Shown here piece after piece: positions 1-8,422 of a stretch of DNA of 64,000 bases (position 1 is the stretch's first letter; each line of letters opens with the position of its first letter). The notes beneath the pieces were generated by a model, which saw only the letters and a program-made list of their open reading frames with translations, did no database searches and was not told where the DNA came from. The position numbers and the translations under genes were made by a program. Source of the stretch: Wolbachia endosymbiont of Cylisticus convexus (GTDB taxonomy: Bacteria; Pseudomonadota; Alphaproteobacteria; Rickettsiales; Anaplasmataceae). The stretch spans positions 7,428 to 71,427 of the forward strand of contig NZ_QPIP01000001.1 of assembly GCF_003344345.1 (NCBI RefSeq). The letters run 5' to 3'.

Positions 1-1946
1 TCTTCCTTGAGCACTGAGTCAATGATGTTACCAAGCGACTTCTGATCGCTGCTTATAATCGCAGTCTTTGCATTTGGTATTAGTTTCACTATTTCTTCAA
101 GCAATCTTTCAATTCCCACACCATAAAGGAACAATGACTGCTCACTTTGACAATTAGAACATTTTTCTGGAAGTTTTGACTGGTAAGAGCAATGATGACA
201 CAAAAGGACGTTCTTCTTTTTGTGATATGTAAGCCAAACAGCGCAATTTGAGCAGGAAATTTTATATCCACATTTTTTACAAACTGCGAGTTGTGCATAC
301 CCTCTGCGGTTTAGAAAGAGCATAGCTTGCTGTTTTTTCTCTATGGTTTGTTTTATGCCTTCGAAAAGCTCATTGGAAATCCATTGTTTATTATTCACTA
401 CTTTTATGTGTGGCAACTCTGCACCACCGAATCTTTTAGTCAATTTTACATGATTGTAATTTCCGTTTTTAACATGATAAATCGTTTCAAGCAGCGGAGT
501 AGCTGATGATAAAACAATCGGAATGTTTTCTATTTTTGCTAAGATAATTGCCATATCTCGGGCATTATATATAACTCCCTGTTCTTGTTTAAAAGATGAG
601 TCATGCTCTTCATCAACGATGATCAATTTTAGGTTTTTATAAGGTAAAAAAAGCGCTGACCGTGCCCCAATAATTATCTGCGCACTTCCATTTGCGATAC
701 TGAGCCAATTATTTCGACGAGCTTTTGGAGTGAGCCCTGAGTGCCACTGAGCTATATTGCCAGATGTCTGACTGCGAACACGATTTACCAATTGTGAAGT
801 TAGGACAATTTCAGGCAGGAGGATTAGCACTTGTGCATTACCCTCTTCTGGTGTCATTCCAGTGTGTAACCTTTTGGTGTTTGAACATTTGCAGGTAGTT
901 TTAGTAGTAGATGATGTCATTCCAGTGCTTGACACTGGAATCCAGTCTTTATCGTACAACTGCTTAGTGTACTGATTTGAAATTAAGTTTTCTGGATCCC
1001 AGTGTCGGGGCACTGGGATGACATCCTTTTTGGTAAAAATTACTCTTATATTGTAACATTCGTCTAGTTGTGTATTGAACGCTGGAATGACATAACGTTT
1101 ATTTTTGAAAGTAAATTGCATAGCAAATGGTGTCATTCCAGTACGTGGCAAAGGCAGTATGCTAAATGTTACAGTGGGTTTTGCCTTAAATACAAAGGTG
1201 TCATTCAAGTAGCTGACACTGGAATCCAGGAATTTTGATTGTAAATTAGGTATTGGTCTTAAATTAAAATAAACGTTTGTAATAAGATGATATAAAAAAC
1301 TGGATCCCAGTGTCGGGGCACTGGGATGACAAGAGAAAGAAACACTGGGATAACAGGAGAAGGAAACACTGGAATGACACCATAGGGGGTACATCATAGA
1401 GTGATACCTTTTTGGTAGACAATGTTCATATGTACTGTAATTCTTAATCAACTGTGCAATCACAGAGAGATAAACTTCCGTTTTTCCAGACCCGGTTTCA
1501 CCGTCAAGTAAAGTTACTGAATACTCATTCAAATTACTTATTATTTTATCACGAGCTATCTGCTGCTCAGAGTTTAATTTGTAGTCTATTTTGCTTATTT
1601 CCTGCTTTTGCTCAGCATAAACTAGTTTATCTATCTGATTTACCTTTAATACTCCTCCCATTATCACTTTCGCAAGCATACCAATAGGTATTACATTATA
1701 TTGCGCAACCCACTCTGCAAATTCGATCAACTTTGGTCTGATGCTCGGTAAATCGACCTTTTGTTCAATGCATTTTAATTCTCGATCACTCTTGTCACTA
1801 CATTTCCAAACTATTCCAATCAAACGCTTTCTACCAAATGGTACCACCACATAATCCCCGATTGAAACTTCAGTATCTTCCTCAACTGCATATGAAAATA
1901 ACTGATCAATTGGAAGTGGTAGTAATATCTCAACTATTCTTGTCAT
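1..1946 (-). CDS. priA: Primosomal replication-restart helicase PriA (partial, with in-frame repeat insertion)
   Basis: PriA is the 3'-5' helicase that reloads the replisome at stalled forks. The reverse-strand frame starting at ATG 1946 stays open to the left edge, so the C-terminus is missing. The N-terminal DNA-binding region is followed by Walker A (GETGSGKTEVYL, about residue 150), then about 190 foreign residues (roughly 1425-850), then the resumed helicase core with LLPEIVLTSQL, a DEEH box near 615-625, an SATP motif, and zinc-binding cysteines (CKKCGYKISCSNC) near 250-290. I checked the frame through the insert and found no stop codon. The insert consists of palindromic repeats and falls between Walker A and the next helicase motif, probably on a surface loop. 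Identification is secure; whether the inserted protein works is unknown. Confidence 0.93.
   Translation of the reverse strand, partial: MTRIVEILLPLPIDQLFSYAVEEDTEVSIGDYVVVPFGRKRLIGIVWKCSDKSDRELKCIEQKVDLPSIRPKLIEFAEWVAQYNVIPIGMLAKVIMGGVLKVNQIDKLVYAEQKQEISKIDYKLNSEQQIARDKIISNLNEYSVTLLDGETGSGKTEVYLSVIAQLIKNYSTYEHCLPKRYHSMMYPLWCHSSVSFSCYPSVSFSCHPSAPTLGSSFLYHLITNVYFNLRPIPNLQSKFLDSSVSYLNDTFVFKAKPTVTFSILPLPRTGMTPFAMQFTFKNKRYVIPAFNTQLDECYNIRVIFTKKDVIPVPRHWDPENLISNQYTKQLYDKDWIPVSSTGMTSSTTKTTCKCSNTKRLHTGMTPEEGNAQVLILLPEIVLTSQLVNRVRSQTSGNIAQWHSGLTPKARRNNWLSIANGSAQIIIGARSALFLPYKNLKLIIVDEEHDSSFKQEQGVIYNARDMAIILAKIENIPIVLSSATPLLETIYHVKNGNYNHVKLTKRFGGAELPHIKVVNNKQWISNELFEGIKQTIEKKQQAMLFLNRRGYAQLAVCKKCGYKISCSNCAVWLTYHKKKNVLLCHHCSYQSKLPEKCSNCQSEQSLFLYGVGIERLLEEIVKLIPNAKTAIISSDQKSLGNIIDSVLKE
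850..1425. repeat. Cluster of palindromic elements inside priA
   Basis: At least seven copies or half-copies of the window's palindromic element lie here, for example near 858, 916-947, 992-1022, 1130, 1200-1230, 1300-1332 and 1365. The best copy has a perfect 9-bp stem (ATTCCAGTG / CACTGGAAT) around a 5-nt loop. They are separated by unrelated AT-rich sequence. The whole block is stop-free in the priA frame. The elements resemble in behaviour the Rickettsia palindromic elements that insert into genes without breaking them; that analogy is inference. Confidence 0.85.
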
Positions 1947-2065
1947 GGCAGCCTAAACTGTTTTTGTAACTTTTGAATGAATCAGAAAAATCAGATACAC
2001 CTTAATGCTTTTTTCATAGTACACGATTTATAATCATAAATATTGGAAATGTGAGGAAATTCTGT

Positions 2066-3025
2066 ATGTTTAGCGATAAAATAATCCTAGATTTTGAAGT
2101 AGAAAAAGGTGACCCAATAGACCGATGTTACTTTTCTACACGTATCAAACTTACAGATGAGAGCAAGAATTTTCTATGTGAAAAGCTCGGTAAGCCTAAC
2201 AATTTAGATGATTATTTTGATCTTAATTCTGAAAATTTTTATATTTATTACAATAAATATGGTGGGCACTACGGTATAAATGAGCTATATGTCAGAGATA
2301 ATAATGGTAGATATTTAGCTACTAAACTTCCACTTGATCACAACGGATTTTCAATAGAGTTATCATTCGACGAGGTGAATTGTGGTTTTTATCCTCTTTA
2401 TGCGATCTATAACCCTAATCAATATGACAAAGAACAGGAGAAGAGCTTTGAAGATAATGGTGAATTGCGACCACTTGCGTTAAGTGTGCTAGATCACTTT
2501 CTAAATGGCTTAACCATTCAAGACATGTTTTTGCAGATACAAAACAAATTTATTGAAAAAGAAACAAAATTAGCAAAAGAAAAAAGACAAGCAGAGAAAG
2601 AATTGAATCAAAAGAATGAAAAGTTAAGAGAACTCATAGAAAATGGTGAGATTGAAATATTTAAAGTAATAAAAGGTAATGGTATTGGAAATGGACGTTC
2701 AGCAGCAATTTTACAACTTGATGGTGACCTTGATGCAAGTAAGTACTACATAGCAGAGTATGAAGGCAATGAATACTTGCATTGTATGAGCCATGATTAT
2801 GACATACTGCTTGACCAGAGCGATTTATTTTTTGTTCTCAATAGCAGCTCTTATCTTGAACTTGAAAGCGGTTTCTACTCAATATCTGCTGGCAGCTGTG
2901 CTAAATATCTCGATATTAAGAATCGGCTTTTCAGCGATGATCAACTATCTAAGCAGTTATGCAAAATCAGGCAAGGGCTAGTTAACACATTTTGCTCAAG
3001 ACTTATTTATAGTGAAAATTTTTAA
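2066..3025 (+). CDS. Unknown protein with central coiled coil, upstream partner of a metalloprotease
   Basis: I do not recognise this 319-residue protein. The frame is open from GTG 2051, but ATG 2066 is preferred because GAGG at 2053-2056 lies 9 nt upstream. The N-terminal half is rich in aromatic and acidic residues with no signal peptide or membrane segment. A strongly charged segment rich in K, E and Q (about residues 160-210) looks like a coiled coil. The C-terminal third is hydrophobic-patterned and contains CMSHDYDILLDQ. Only 9 nt separate its stop from the ATG of the collagenase-like gene, which has its own ribosome-binding site, so the two are probably co-transcribed. A role as chaperone, adaptor or inhibitor of the protease is possible but is inference from position only. 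Confidence 0.75.
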   Translation: MFSDKIILDFEVEKGDPIDRCYFSTRIKLTDESKNFLCEKLGKPNNLDDYFDLNSENFYIYYNKYGGHYGINELYVRDNNGRYLATKLPLDHNGFSIELSFDEVNCGFYPLYAIYNPNQYDKEQEKSFEDNGELRPLALSVLDHFLNGLTIQDMFLQIQNKFIEKETKLAKEKRQAEKELNQKNEKLRELIENGEIEIFKVIKGNGIGNGRSAAILQLDGDLDASKYYIAEYEGNEYLHCMSHDYDILLDQSDLFFVLNSSSYLELESGFYSISAGSCAKYLDIKNRLFSDDQLSKQLCKIRQGLVNTFCSRLIYSENF

Positions 3026-3034
3026 GAGGTGGAT

Positions 3035-5485
3035 ATGAAATTCAAAATAAACTCTGGATATGATAAATCACAAACGTTGGTTAAAAAATTATTTCCAAAT
3101 AAAGAAAGTATAGTAATAAACGATCAGCTTACGATAGAAGTGAAATATGGGGGGCTAGCTAGTTATACACCCGAGTATATAAAACAAACTGTAAAAGATG
3201 CTTATGGAGCTTGGTCTGAAAATTTTTATTCACAAAAAAGCAATCATGCTGGTCCGGTAAAATTGCAGCTTTATGTGCTGAAAAATTATGATGATTATAA
3301 AGCTCATATAAAGGAACTTTCAGGTGGTAAAGACCATCGTGAATTATGGGGTGGTGGAACAGTAAGAGCACATGAAGCTGATGGCACGATAGCAAAGACT
3401 TTCATTGTTGGAGATGTAAATGGCTTACTTTGTGCAAAATCTAAAATTTTAATGGAAAAAATGAGCGATGCATTTCTTGAGTACGCCACTGGCGACCTCA
3501 ATGCAGTTCCTGAAGTTTTACGTACCGGTATAAAGCTTTTCATGTGGAGCTATGATGCAGCTAAAAAAGAAAGCACTCGCGATATGCATTATACAAAAGA
3601 AGCATACAATAAAATGCAGGAATCTGGGTATGATACACCATATAAAATAGCAAGTATGTCTAACGACTATAGAATGTTAGATTGCTTGGTAACATTCCTA
3701 CAAGAAAAACATCCTCAATTCATAAAGCAATTGCTGACTGAAATGTCCTTCGATGGAGTACAAGCGATATCAAAATTCAAGCATATTTTGAATAATTCAG
3801 AAATTGAAAAAGAATTTAAGCAGTGGATGGATATAAAAAGTGGCAATAAAATTGTAGCAGATCTTGTACCAGATAATGAAGTTATTACTTACAGCGAATA
3901 CAAGCTTCAAATAAACATAAAATATGATAATAAAGAACTAAGTCAGGAAAAAATAAGTGATATAAAAGACACCATCGAGAATAGTATAAAAGACTTTGAC
4001 TCGACATTTGGCATTAATAATTCTCAGCCTTGGCACAATATACAAAATAAAGTCAACGTTTCCGTGTTTAACACAAAAAGTGACTACGAAAACTATCTGA
4101 AGGAATTGAACGTTAACTATAAAGGCAATTCCGGTTTGACGCTCCAAGGTCGCGGCTCAGAAACTCATGTTTATTTTTATCTACAAGACCAATTCGATGA
4201 CGCGTGTAAAACTTTAAAACACGAATTGGGACACGCTTTGACTGTCATTAATTCCTATTACGGTACGGGTGACATTTTATCTAGAGCTATGCATGAAGGA
4301 GTTGCTAACTATATAGCAAGCTTGGAAGACGGTCAGCATATCAATGATCACGGAGATAAAGAGGCCTTGATTGCAATAAGAAATAAAGATCTCAAACCAG
4401 ATGAGATATTGCGCAATAATATTATGAACGATAAAGGGGAACATTATCATTCAGACGCTGAACAAGTGATCAAATTTCTTGAAGATAAACACCCAGATAT
4501 GATTGATAATTTGCTCAAGAGCCTTTCTAAATCTGGTACGAATAGGTCTCAAGGTAATAAATTATTTGAGGATTTTTTGGCTGAGCTAAAAGGCTATGAC
4601 CAAGAATTTAAACAGTGGGTCAAGGCTGAGTTGAGTGGTCTAAAGCATGAGCACGAAGTATCAAGTACGCAAGAGGATAAAGCTGAACAACCTGTTAGTG
4701 AAGAAAAAGAAAGAAGTAAAAGGTTACTAGAAGAAGACAAAGATGAGCAAGAAGAAGTTGTTATGAGAAGTGTAATAGAAAATATGGATAACAATTCTAT
4801 CAACGAAGTGGAAGCTTCAAGCAGTGTTGCAAATGCACAACATCCCTTAAAAATAAAAATAGAGGAACCTAATGATCAATCTATAAACGAAGAAGTTAAA
4901 GTGAAAAGTGAAGTCGAATCTAGAAAGAAAAGGTCAATCGACGAAGATAAAGAAGAAGATGCTATAGGAAATGTGAATGAGATAAACGAGGTAACAGGTG
5001 CAACACGTTTACATTCTGCTGCTTCATTAGGAGAAGAAGAACCTAACAATATAGATCAAATGCCGGCAGATCAACCTGCAAGTGGAGAGAGGAATAAAAG
5101 ATCGATAAGAGAAGATGAAGAGAAGCAAGAAGAAATAACTATTATAGATAATGTGAAGAGTAATCAGGAAGGTCCTTTAAAAATCAAAGTGGGTGAACTT
5201 ATTGAAATGGGGAAATATAAGGTAGAGCTGCAAGTGACGTATGATGATGTAAGGAATTTTTATGATACTATACGTGGCAAATATCATGATGGTAGTGGAT
5301 ACAACTACGAGCAAATAATGGTTTTATATAATGGAATTGTCAAGCCAGCATCACAGCATTATGACGAGTCATTTACTCTTGCTGAGTCCTATATTGCAGA
5401 TGGTCATCTATTTATTAAAAATCAAGATTTTGGAGTTTTGAATGATTTTAATGAGATGTTCTATAAAAGTGATGAGTTTATGTAA
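3035..5485 (+). CDS. Large collagenase-like (M9-type) metalloprotease with tandem peptidase modules and R-x-K-R sites
   Basis: The frame opens at GTG 3029, but ATG 3035 follows an AGAGGTGG ribosome-binding site, giving 816 residues. Numbering below is from the GTG. A second module around residues 290-540 carries HELGH (398-402) and a downstream glutamate in MHEGVANYIA (E423), the layout of gluzincin proteases such as collagenase M9. The first module (about 20-270) has the same layout, but the HExxH position reads MSDAF (145-149) and the distal Glu is lost, so it looks like an inactive copy. From about 545 the protein is acidic and low-complexity, with three R-x-K-R motifs (562-565, 632-635, 688-691), each followed by a similar acidic stretch. 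The last about 100 residues resemble the C-terminus of the 59869 protein. No signal peptide is visible, so export would need another route. Substrate unknown. Confidence 0.8.
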   Translation: MKFKINSGYDKSQTLVKKLFPNKESIVINDQLTIEVKYGGLASYTPEYIKQTVKDAYGAWSENFYSQKSNHAGPVKLQLYVLKNYDDYKAHIKELSGGKDHRELWGGGTVRAHEADGTIAKTFIVGDVNGLLCAKSKILMEKMSDAFLEYATGDLNAVPEVLRTGIKLFMWSYDAAKKESTRDMHYTKEAYNKMQESGYDTPYKIASMSNDYRMLDCLVTFLQEKHPQFIKQLLTEMSFDGVQAISKFKHILNNSEIEKEFKQWMDIKSGNKIVADLVPDNEVITYSEYKLQINIKYDNKELSQEKISDIKDTIENSIKDFDSTFGINNSQPWHNIQNKVNVSVFNTKSDYENYLKELNVNYKGNSGLTLQGRGSETHVYFYLQDQFDDACKTLKHELGHALTVINSYYGTGDILSRAMHEGVANYIASLEDGQHINDHGDKEALIAIRNKDLKPDEILRNNIMNDKGEHYHSDAEQVIKFLEDKHPDMIDNLLKSLSKSGTNRSQGNKLFEDFLAELKGYDQEFKQWVKAELSGLKHEHEVSSTQEDKAEQPVSEEKERSKRLLEEDKDEQEEVVMRSVIENMDNNSINEVEASSSVANAQHPLKIKIEEPNDQSINEEVKVKSEVESRKKRSIDEDKEEDAIGNVNEINEVTGATRLHSAASLGEEEPNNIDQMPADQPASGERNKRSIREDEEKQEEITIIDNVKSNQEGPLKIKVGELIEMGKYKVELQVTYDDVRNFYDTIRGKYHDGSGYNYEQIMVLYNGIVKPASQHYDESFTLAESYIADGHLFIKNQDFGVLNDFNEMFYKSDEFM

Positions 5486-5561
5486 CATAAAAAGTGGATG
5501 AGAATTAATTGATATAGGAAATTAGGGTTTTTGCATGATCTTCTATCATTCCAATCAGAAA

Positions 5562-5851
5562 GGTGTCATCCCAGTGCTTGACACTGGCTTTTTTTTACTA
5601 GATTCCAGCATCAAGTGCTGACCACCTACTACTAAAATTGCCTGCAAATTGCAACAATTGTGCGCTTAACCACTAGAGTTTTAAAAGGAAGGTGTCATCC
5701 CAGTGCCCAGACACTGGCTTTTTTTACTAGATTCCAGCATCAAGTGCTGACCACCTACTACTAAAATTGCCTACAAATTGTAACAGTTGTGCGCTTGACC
5801 ACTAGAGTTTTAAAAGGAGGGTGTCATGCCAGTGCCCAGACACTGGCATCC
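5562..5851. repeat. 129-bp tandem repeat, 2.25 copies
   Basis: Two near-identical 129-bp units (5562-5690, 5691-5819) and a third partial unit (5820-5851) lie between the protease gene and thyX. Each unit starts with GTGTCAT and a palindromic-element arm (CCAGTG...CACTGG), then a shared stretch with GATTCCAGCATCAAGTGCTG, and ends in AGAGTTTTAAAAGGA. Copies differ at a few positions (for example CTTGA versus CCAGA in the loop). The rest of 5486-5989 shows no gene. The unit could vary in copy number between strains. Confidence 0.9.
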
Positions 5852-5989
5852 AGTTAAATTCACGAGTATAAAAAAATACAACGTTTCTGATGATGATGGA
5901 AATTAGTGTTTACTCGGATGATACCCTTTGGGTTTTGTACAGCTATCCTTCACGTGCTATGTAAATAACAACTATGCAACAGTTCAAGA

Positions 5990-6829
5990 TTATTTACCAA
6001 GTATAGACATCAGCTCATCCCATTCTCTTTTACCAATGCTACTTTCTTCTCTCGTAACATTTTCTCCTTTTATTAGCTTGCGAATTATTTCAAGACCAGT
6101 TTTTGAAATGCAGGCTGACTCTAACGAGTATTCAACAAAAGCATTATAGGCCAGCGGAACCCATTTCTTTATTATATCCAACATAACTTCTGCGTAAATT
6201 CTAATTTCATATTGGGCATGCTTATCAGCTCTAAGCCTTAAAAAGTGAAGAAGGTTATGCAGATCAATTTTCCAATAAAATTGTGTGTAGTAATTAAGTG
6301 TTAGGTTAGTGCGAGCAATTTCCCTTGCAAGGCCCTGCCCAATAAATTTCTCATAATGAGAATATACTAAATTAGAGTCATTTGTCAGAGAATCTATTAT
6401 TTCTTTTGAAGTGTTTGAATCAAAAGCTTCACCGCTGCCTTGTTTATTATTATCAGATTGTTTTGCAACCTGTTCTGGTTTTGGTATATAAAATTCATTA
6501 TCAAGTATCGAATACCTTCCAGAATATTCATTCACATTTGCAGTTCTATGTCTTATCCATTGTCTTGCAACAAAAATTGGAAGTTTCACGTGAAACTTAA
6601 TTTCACACATTTCAAATGGAGTTGTGTGATGGTGTCTCATCAAATATTTTATAAGCGCTTCATCTTGATTTATCTGTTTCGTTCCTTTTCCATAAGAAAC
6701 GCGAGCAGCTTGAACTATGGCGCTATCAGAGCCCATATAATCAATCACTCGAACAAATCCATGATCTAATACCTTATATTCTTCATATAGAATGTCATCT
6801 ATCTCTTTTACTGTAGTTCGCCTATTCAT
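5990..6829 (-). CDS. thyX: Flavin-dependent thymidylate synthase ThyX
   Basis: ThyX methylates dUMP to dTMP using FAD, NADPH and methylenetetrahydrofolate, replacing ThyA. The 279-residue protein has the signature RHR-x7-S ([11 protein letters not shown], residues 93-103) followed by GRYS. Its length is within the usual range for the family. The first 8 bases overlap the end of murA (6822-6829), so the two are probably translated from one message. FolD, the source of its folate cofactor, is also in this window (22327). Confidence 0.96.
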   Translation of the reverse strand: MNRRTTVKEIDDILYEEYKVLDHGFVRVIDYMGSDSAIVQAARVSYGKGTKQINQDEALIKYLMRHHHTTPFEMCEIKFHVKLPIFVARQWIRHRTANVNEYSGRYSILDNEFYIPKPEQVAKQSDNNKQGSGEAFDSNTSKEIIDSLTNDSNLVYSHYEKFIGQGLAREIARTNLTLNYYTQFYWKIDLHNLLHFLRLRADKHAQYEIRIYAEVMLDIIKKWVPLAYNAFVEYSLESACISKTGLEIIRKLIKGENVTREESSIGKREWDELMSILGK

Positions 6830-8108
6830 AATATATCCTCAAGGAGATATCAGCTCCACATGAATTGAGTTTTTCATCCATTGCTTCATATCCTCTCAAT
6901 AAATGATGTGAGTTATTTATTGTAGTTTCTCCATTTGCTACCAAAGAAGCAAGAATTAAAGCTGCTGTTGATCTTAAGTCATTAGCATGTAGATCAGCTC
7001 CATATAAGCTCTTTATTCCACTTATAGTAGCTTTACTTTTTTCGATGCTGATATCAGCACCTAATTTTCTTAACTCATTTGCATGTGCAAATCTATTTTC
7101 AAAAACATTTTCTTCAATTACTGATATTCCACCTGCAATTGACATTGCAGACATTAGTTGTGGTTGCATATCACTGGGAAAGTTGGGATATGGATTTGTT
7201 GCAACGTGAGCAGATTTAATAGAGCCGTTTTTTCTAGAAATAATAATACCATCGTCATGTAACTCAACTCTGGTTCCTATAGTCTTCAATTCATTTACAA
7301 TACATCCTATATCAGATAGACTTACTCCTTCTAACTTTAGCTCGCCGCCGGTAATGACAGCAGCTAGCGCATATGTACCGGCTTCTATGCGATCTGGTAT
7401 TATTTTGTGGACACATCCGTTTAATTCCTCAATGCCTTCTATTGTGATTTTTGTGTTGTTGACTTCAATATTGGCACCCATCCTCTTCAGGAACTCTATT
7501 AAATCAAGAACTTCCGGCTCTATTGCAGCATTGCTTATTATCGTTACTCCTTCTGCAAGTGTTGCTGCCATTATTACATTTTCTGTTGCACCAACACTCA
7601 CTTTTTCAAATGTTATTTCTTTGCCTTGCAATTTCCCCTTTGTTGTTGCAATTATATTACAGCCATCAATTTCAATTTGAACTCCCATTGCTTCAAGCGC
7701 CTTGATATGCATGTCAACAGGACGTTTTCCAATATTACACCCACCAGGAAACACCGTTGCAATTTTACCAAATCTACTGAGCATTGGACCCAGCATTAGA
7801 AAAGAAGTTCGCAATTTACTTGCAGTTTTATATGGCATTATATGATTGTTGATATTACTACAGTCAATTTGTAAAGTGTGATTTGCTTTATAATCTTTAT
7901 TGTGTATAAAATTCACTTCTGCACCAAGACTCTTAAGCAGCTCAGACATCAGATGCACGTCAATTAAATCAGGTACATTATGTAAAGTTACTGCAGAGCT
8001 ACTAAGCAGACTTGCTGCTATTATTGGCAAGATGGCATTTTTTGAACCATTAATCTTGATTTTTCCAATCAAAGGTTTATGGTTACTCCTTACTAATATT
8101 TTATGCAT
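6822..8108 (-). CDS. murA: UDP-N-acetylglucosamine 1-carboxyvinyltransferase MurA
   Basis: MurA transfers enolpyruvate from PEP to UDP-GlcNAc, the first committed step of peptidoglycan (lipid II) precursor synthesis in the cytoplasm. The 428-residue protein has the N-terminal substrate-binding [11 protein letters not shown] and the catalytic loop [14 protein letters not shown] with the active-site cysteine at 124, so fosfomycin-type chemistry should be intact. Its 3' end overlaps thyX by 8 bases. The 5' end, including the start codon, is duplicated just upstream (see 8062-8213). Confidence 0.97.
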   Translation of the reverse strand: MHKILVRSNHKPLIGKIKINGSKNAILPIIAASLLSSSAVTLHNVPDLIDVHLMSELLKSLGAEVNFIHNKDYKANHTLQIDCSNINNHIMPYKTASKLRTSFLMLGPMLSRFGKIATVFPGGCNIGKRPVDMHIKALEAMGVQIEIDGCNIIATTKGKLQGKEITFEKVSVGATENVIMAATLAEGVTIISNAAIEPEVLDLIEFLKRMGANIEVNNTKITIEGIEELNGCVHKIIPDRIEAGTYALAAVITGGELKLEGVSLSDIGCIVNELKTIGTRVELHDDGIIISRKNGSIKSAHVATNPYPNFPSDMQPQLMSAMSIAGGISVIEENVFENRFAHANELRKLGADISIEKSKATISGIKSLYGADLHANDLRSTAALILASLVANGETTINNSHHLLRGYEAMDEKLNSCGADISLRIYYE

Positions 8109-8213
8109 TTAATCAAGCGAGAGAACTTATCAAAATTTTTCCAATCAAAGGTTTATGGTTACTCCTTACTAATATTTTATGCATTTAATCAAGCGAGAGA
8201 ACTTATCAAATAA
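8062..8213. repeat. 76-bp tandem duplication of the murA 5' end
   Basis: Positions 8062-8137 and 8138-8213 are essentially identical. The proximal copy contains the first about 16 murA codons and its upstream leader; the distal copy repeats them, so a second ATG lies at 8184-8182 with the same leader. Read from there, a 23-residue peptide ([16 protein letters not shown] then a short new tail) ends at TGA before the real murA start. Either copy could initiate translation. Confidence 0.9.
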
Positions 8214-8260
8214 GTATAATGGGTTAGCAGTAAAAGGCAAAATTTTGCTTTTTTTTCCTC

Positions 8261-8382
8261 TGTCATCCAAGTAGCAGATACTGGGATCCATTTCTTCATC
8301 ATCATCAAAATGTTATATTTTAACATTACTTTTATGATGACCAATTTAACTGGATTCCAGTGTCAAGCACTGGAATGACACC
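8261..8382. repeat. Intergenic palindromic elements between murA and fabF
   Basis: A degenerate half-element lies at 8261-8290 (GTCATCCAAGTAGC...CTGGGATCC) and a full palindrome at 8349-8382 (ATTCCAGTG-TCAAG-CACTGGAAT). With the murA duplication these fill most of the gap between murA and fabF; no gene is visible. Confidence 0.8.
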
Positions 8383-8422
8383 ATTATTTTCTTTCTTAAC
8401 CAATCTTGCATTTATTTTATCT

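Noticed and set aside
850..1425. Regularly spaced palindromes as a CRISPR array
   Set aside because: Spacing and unit lengths are irregular, units occur alone in many genes, and no cas genes are present.
2051..2065. GTG 2051 as start of the coiled-coil protein
   Set aside because: The GAGG motif lies just after it and positions ATG 2066 at normal spacing.
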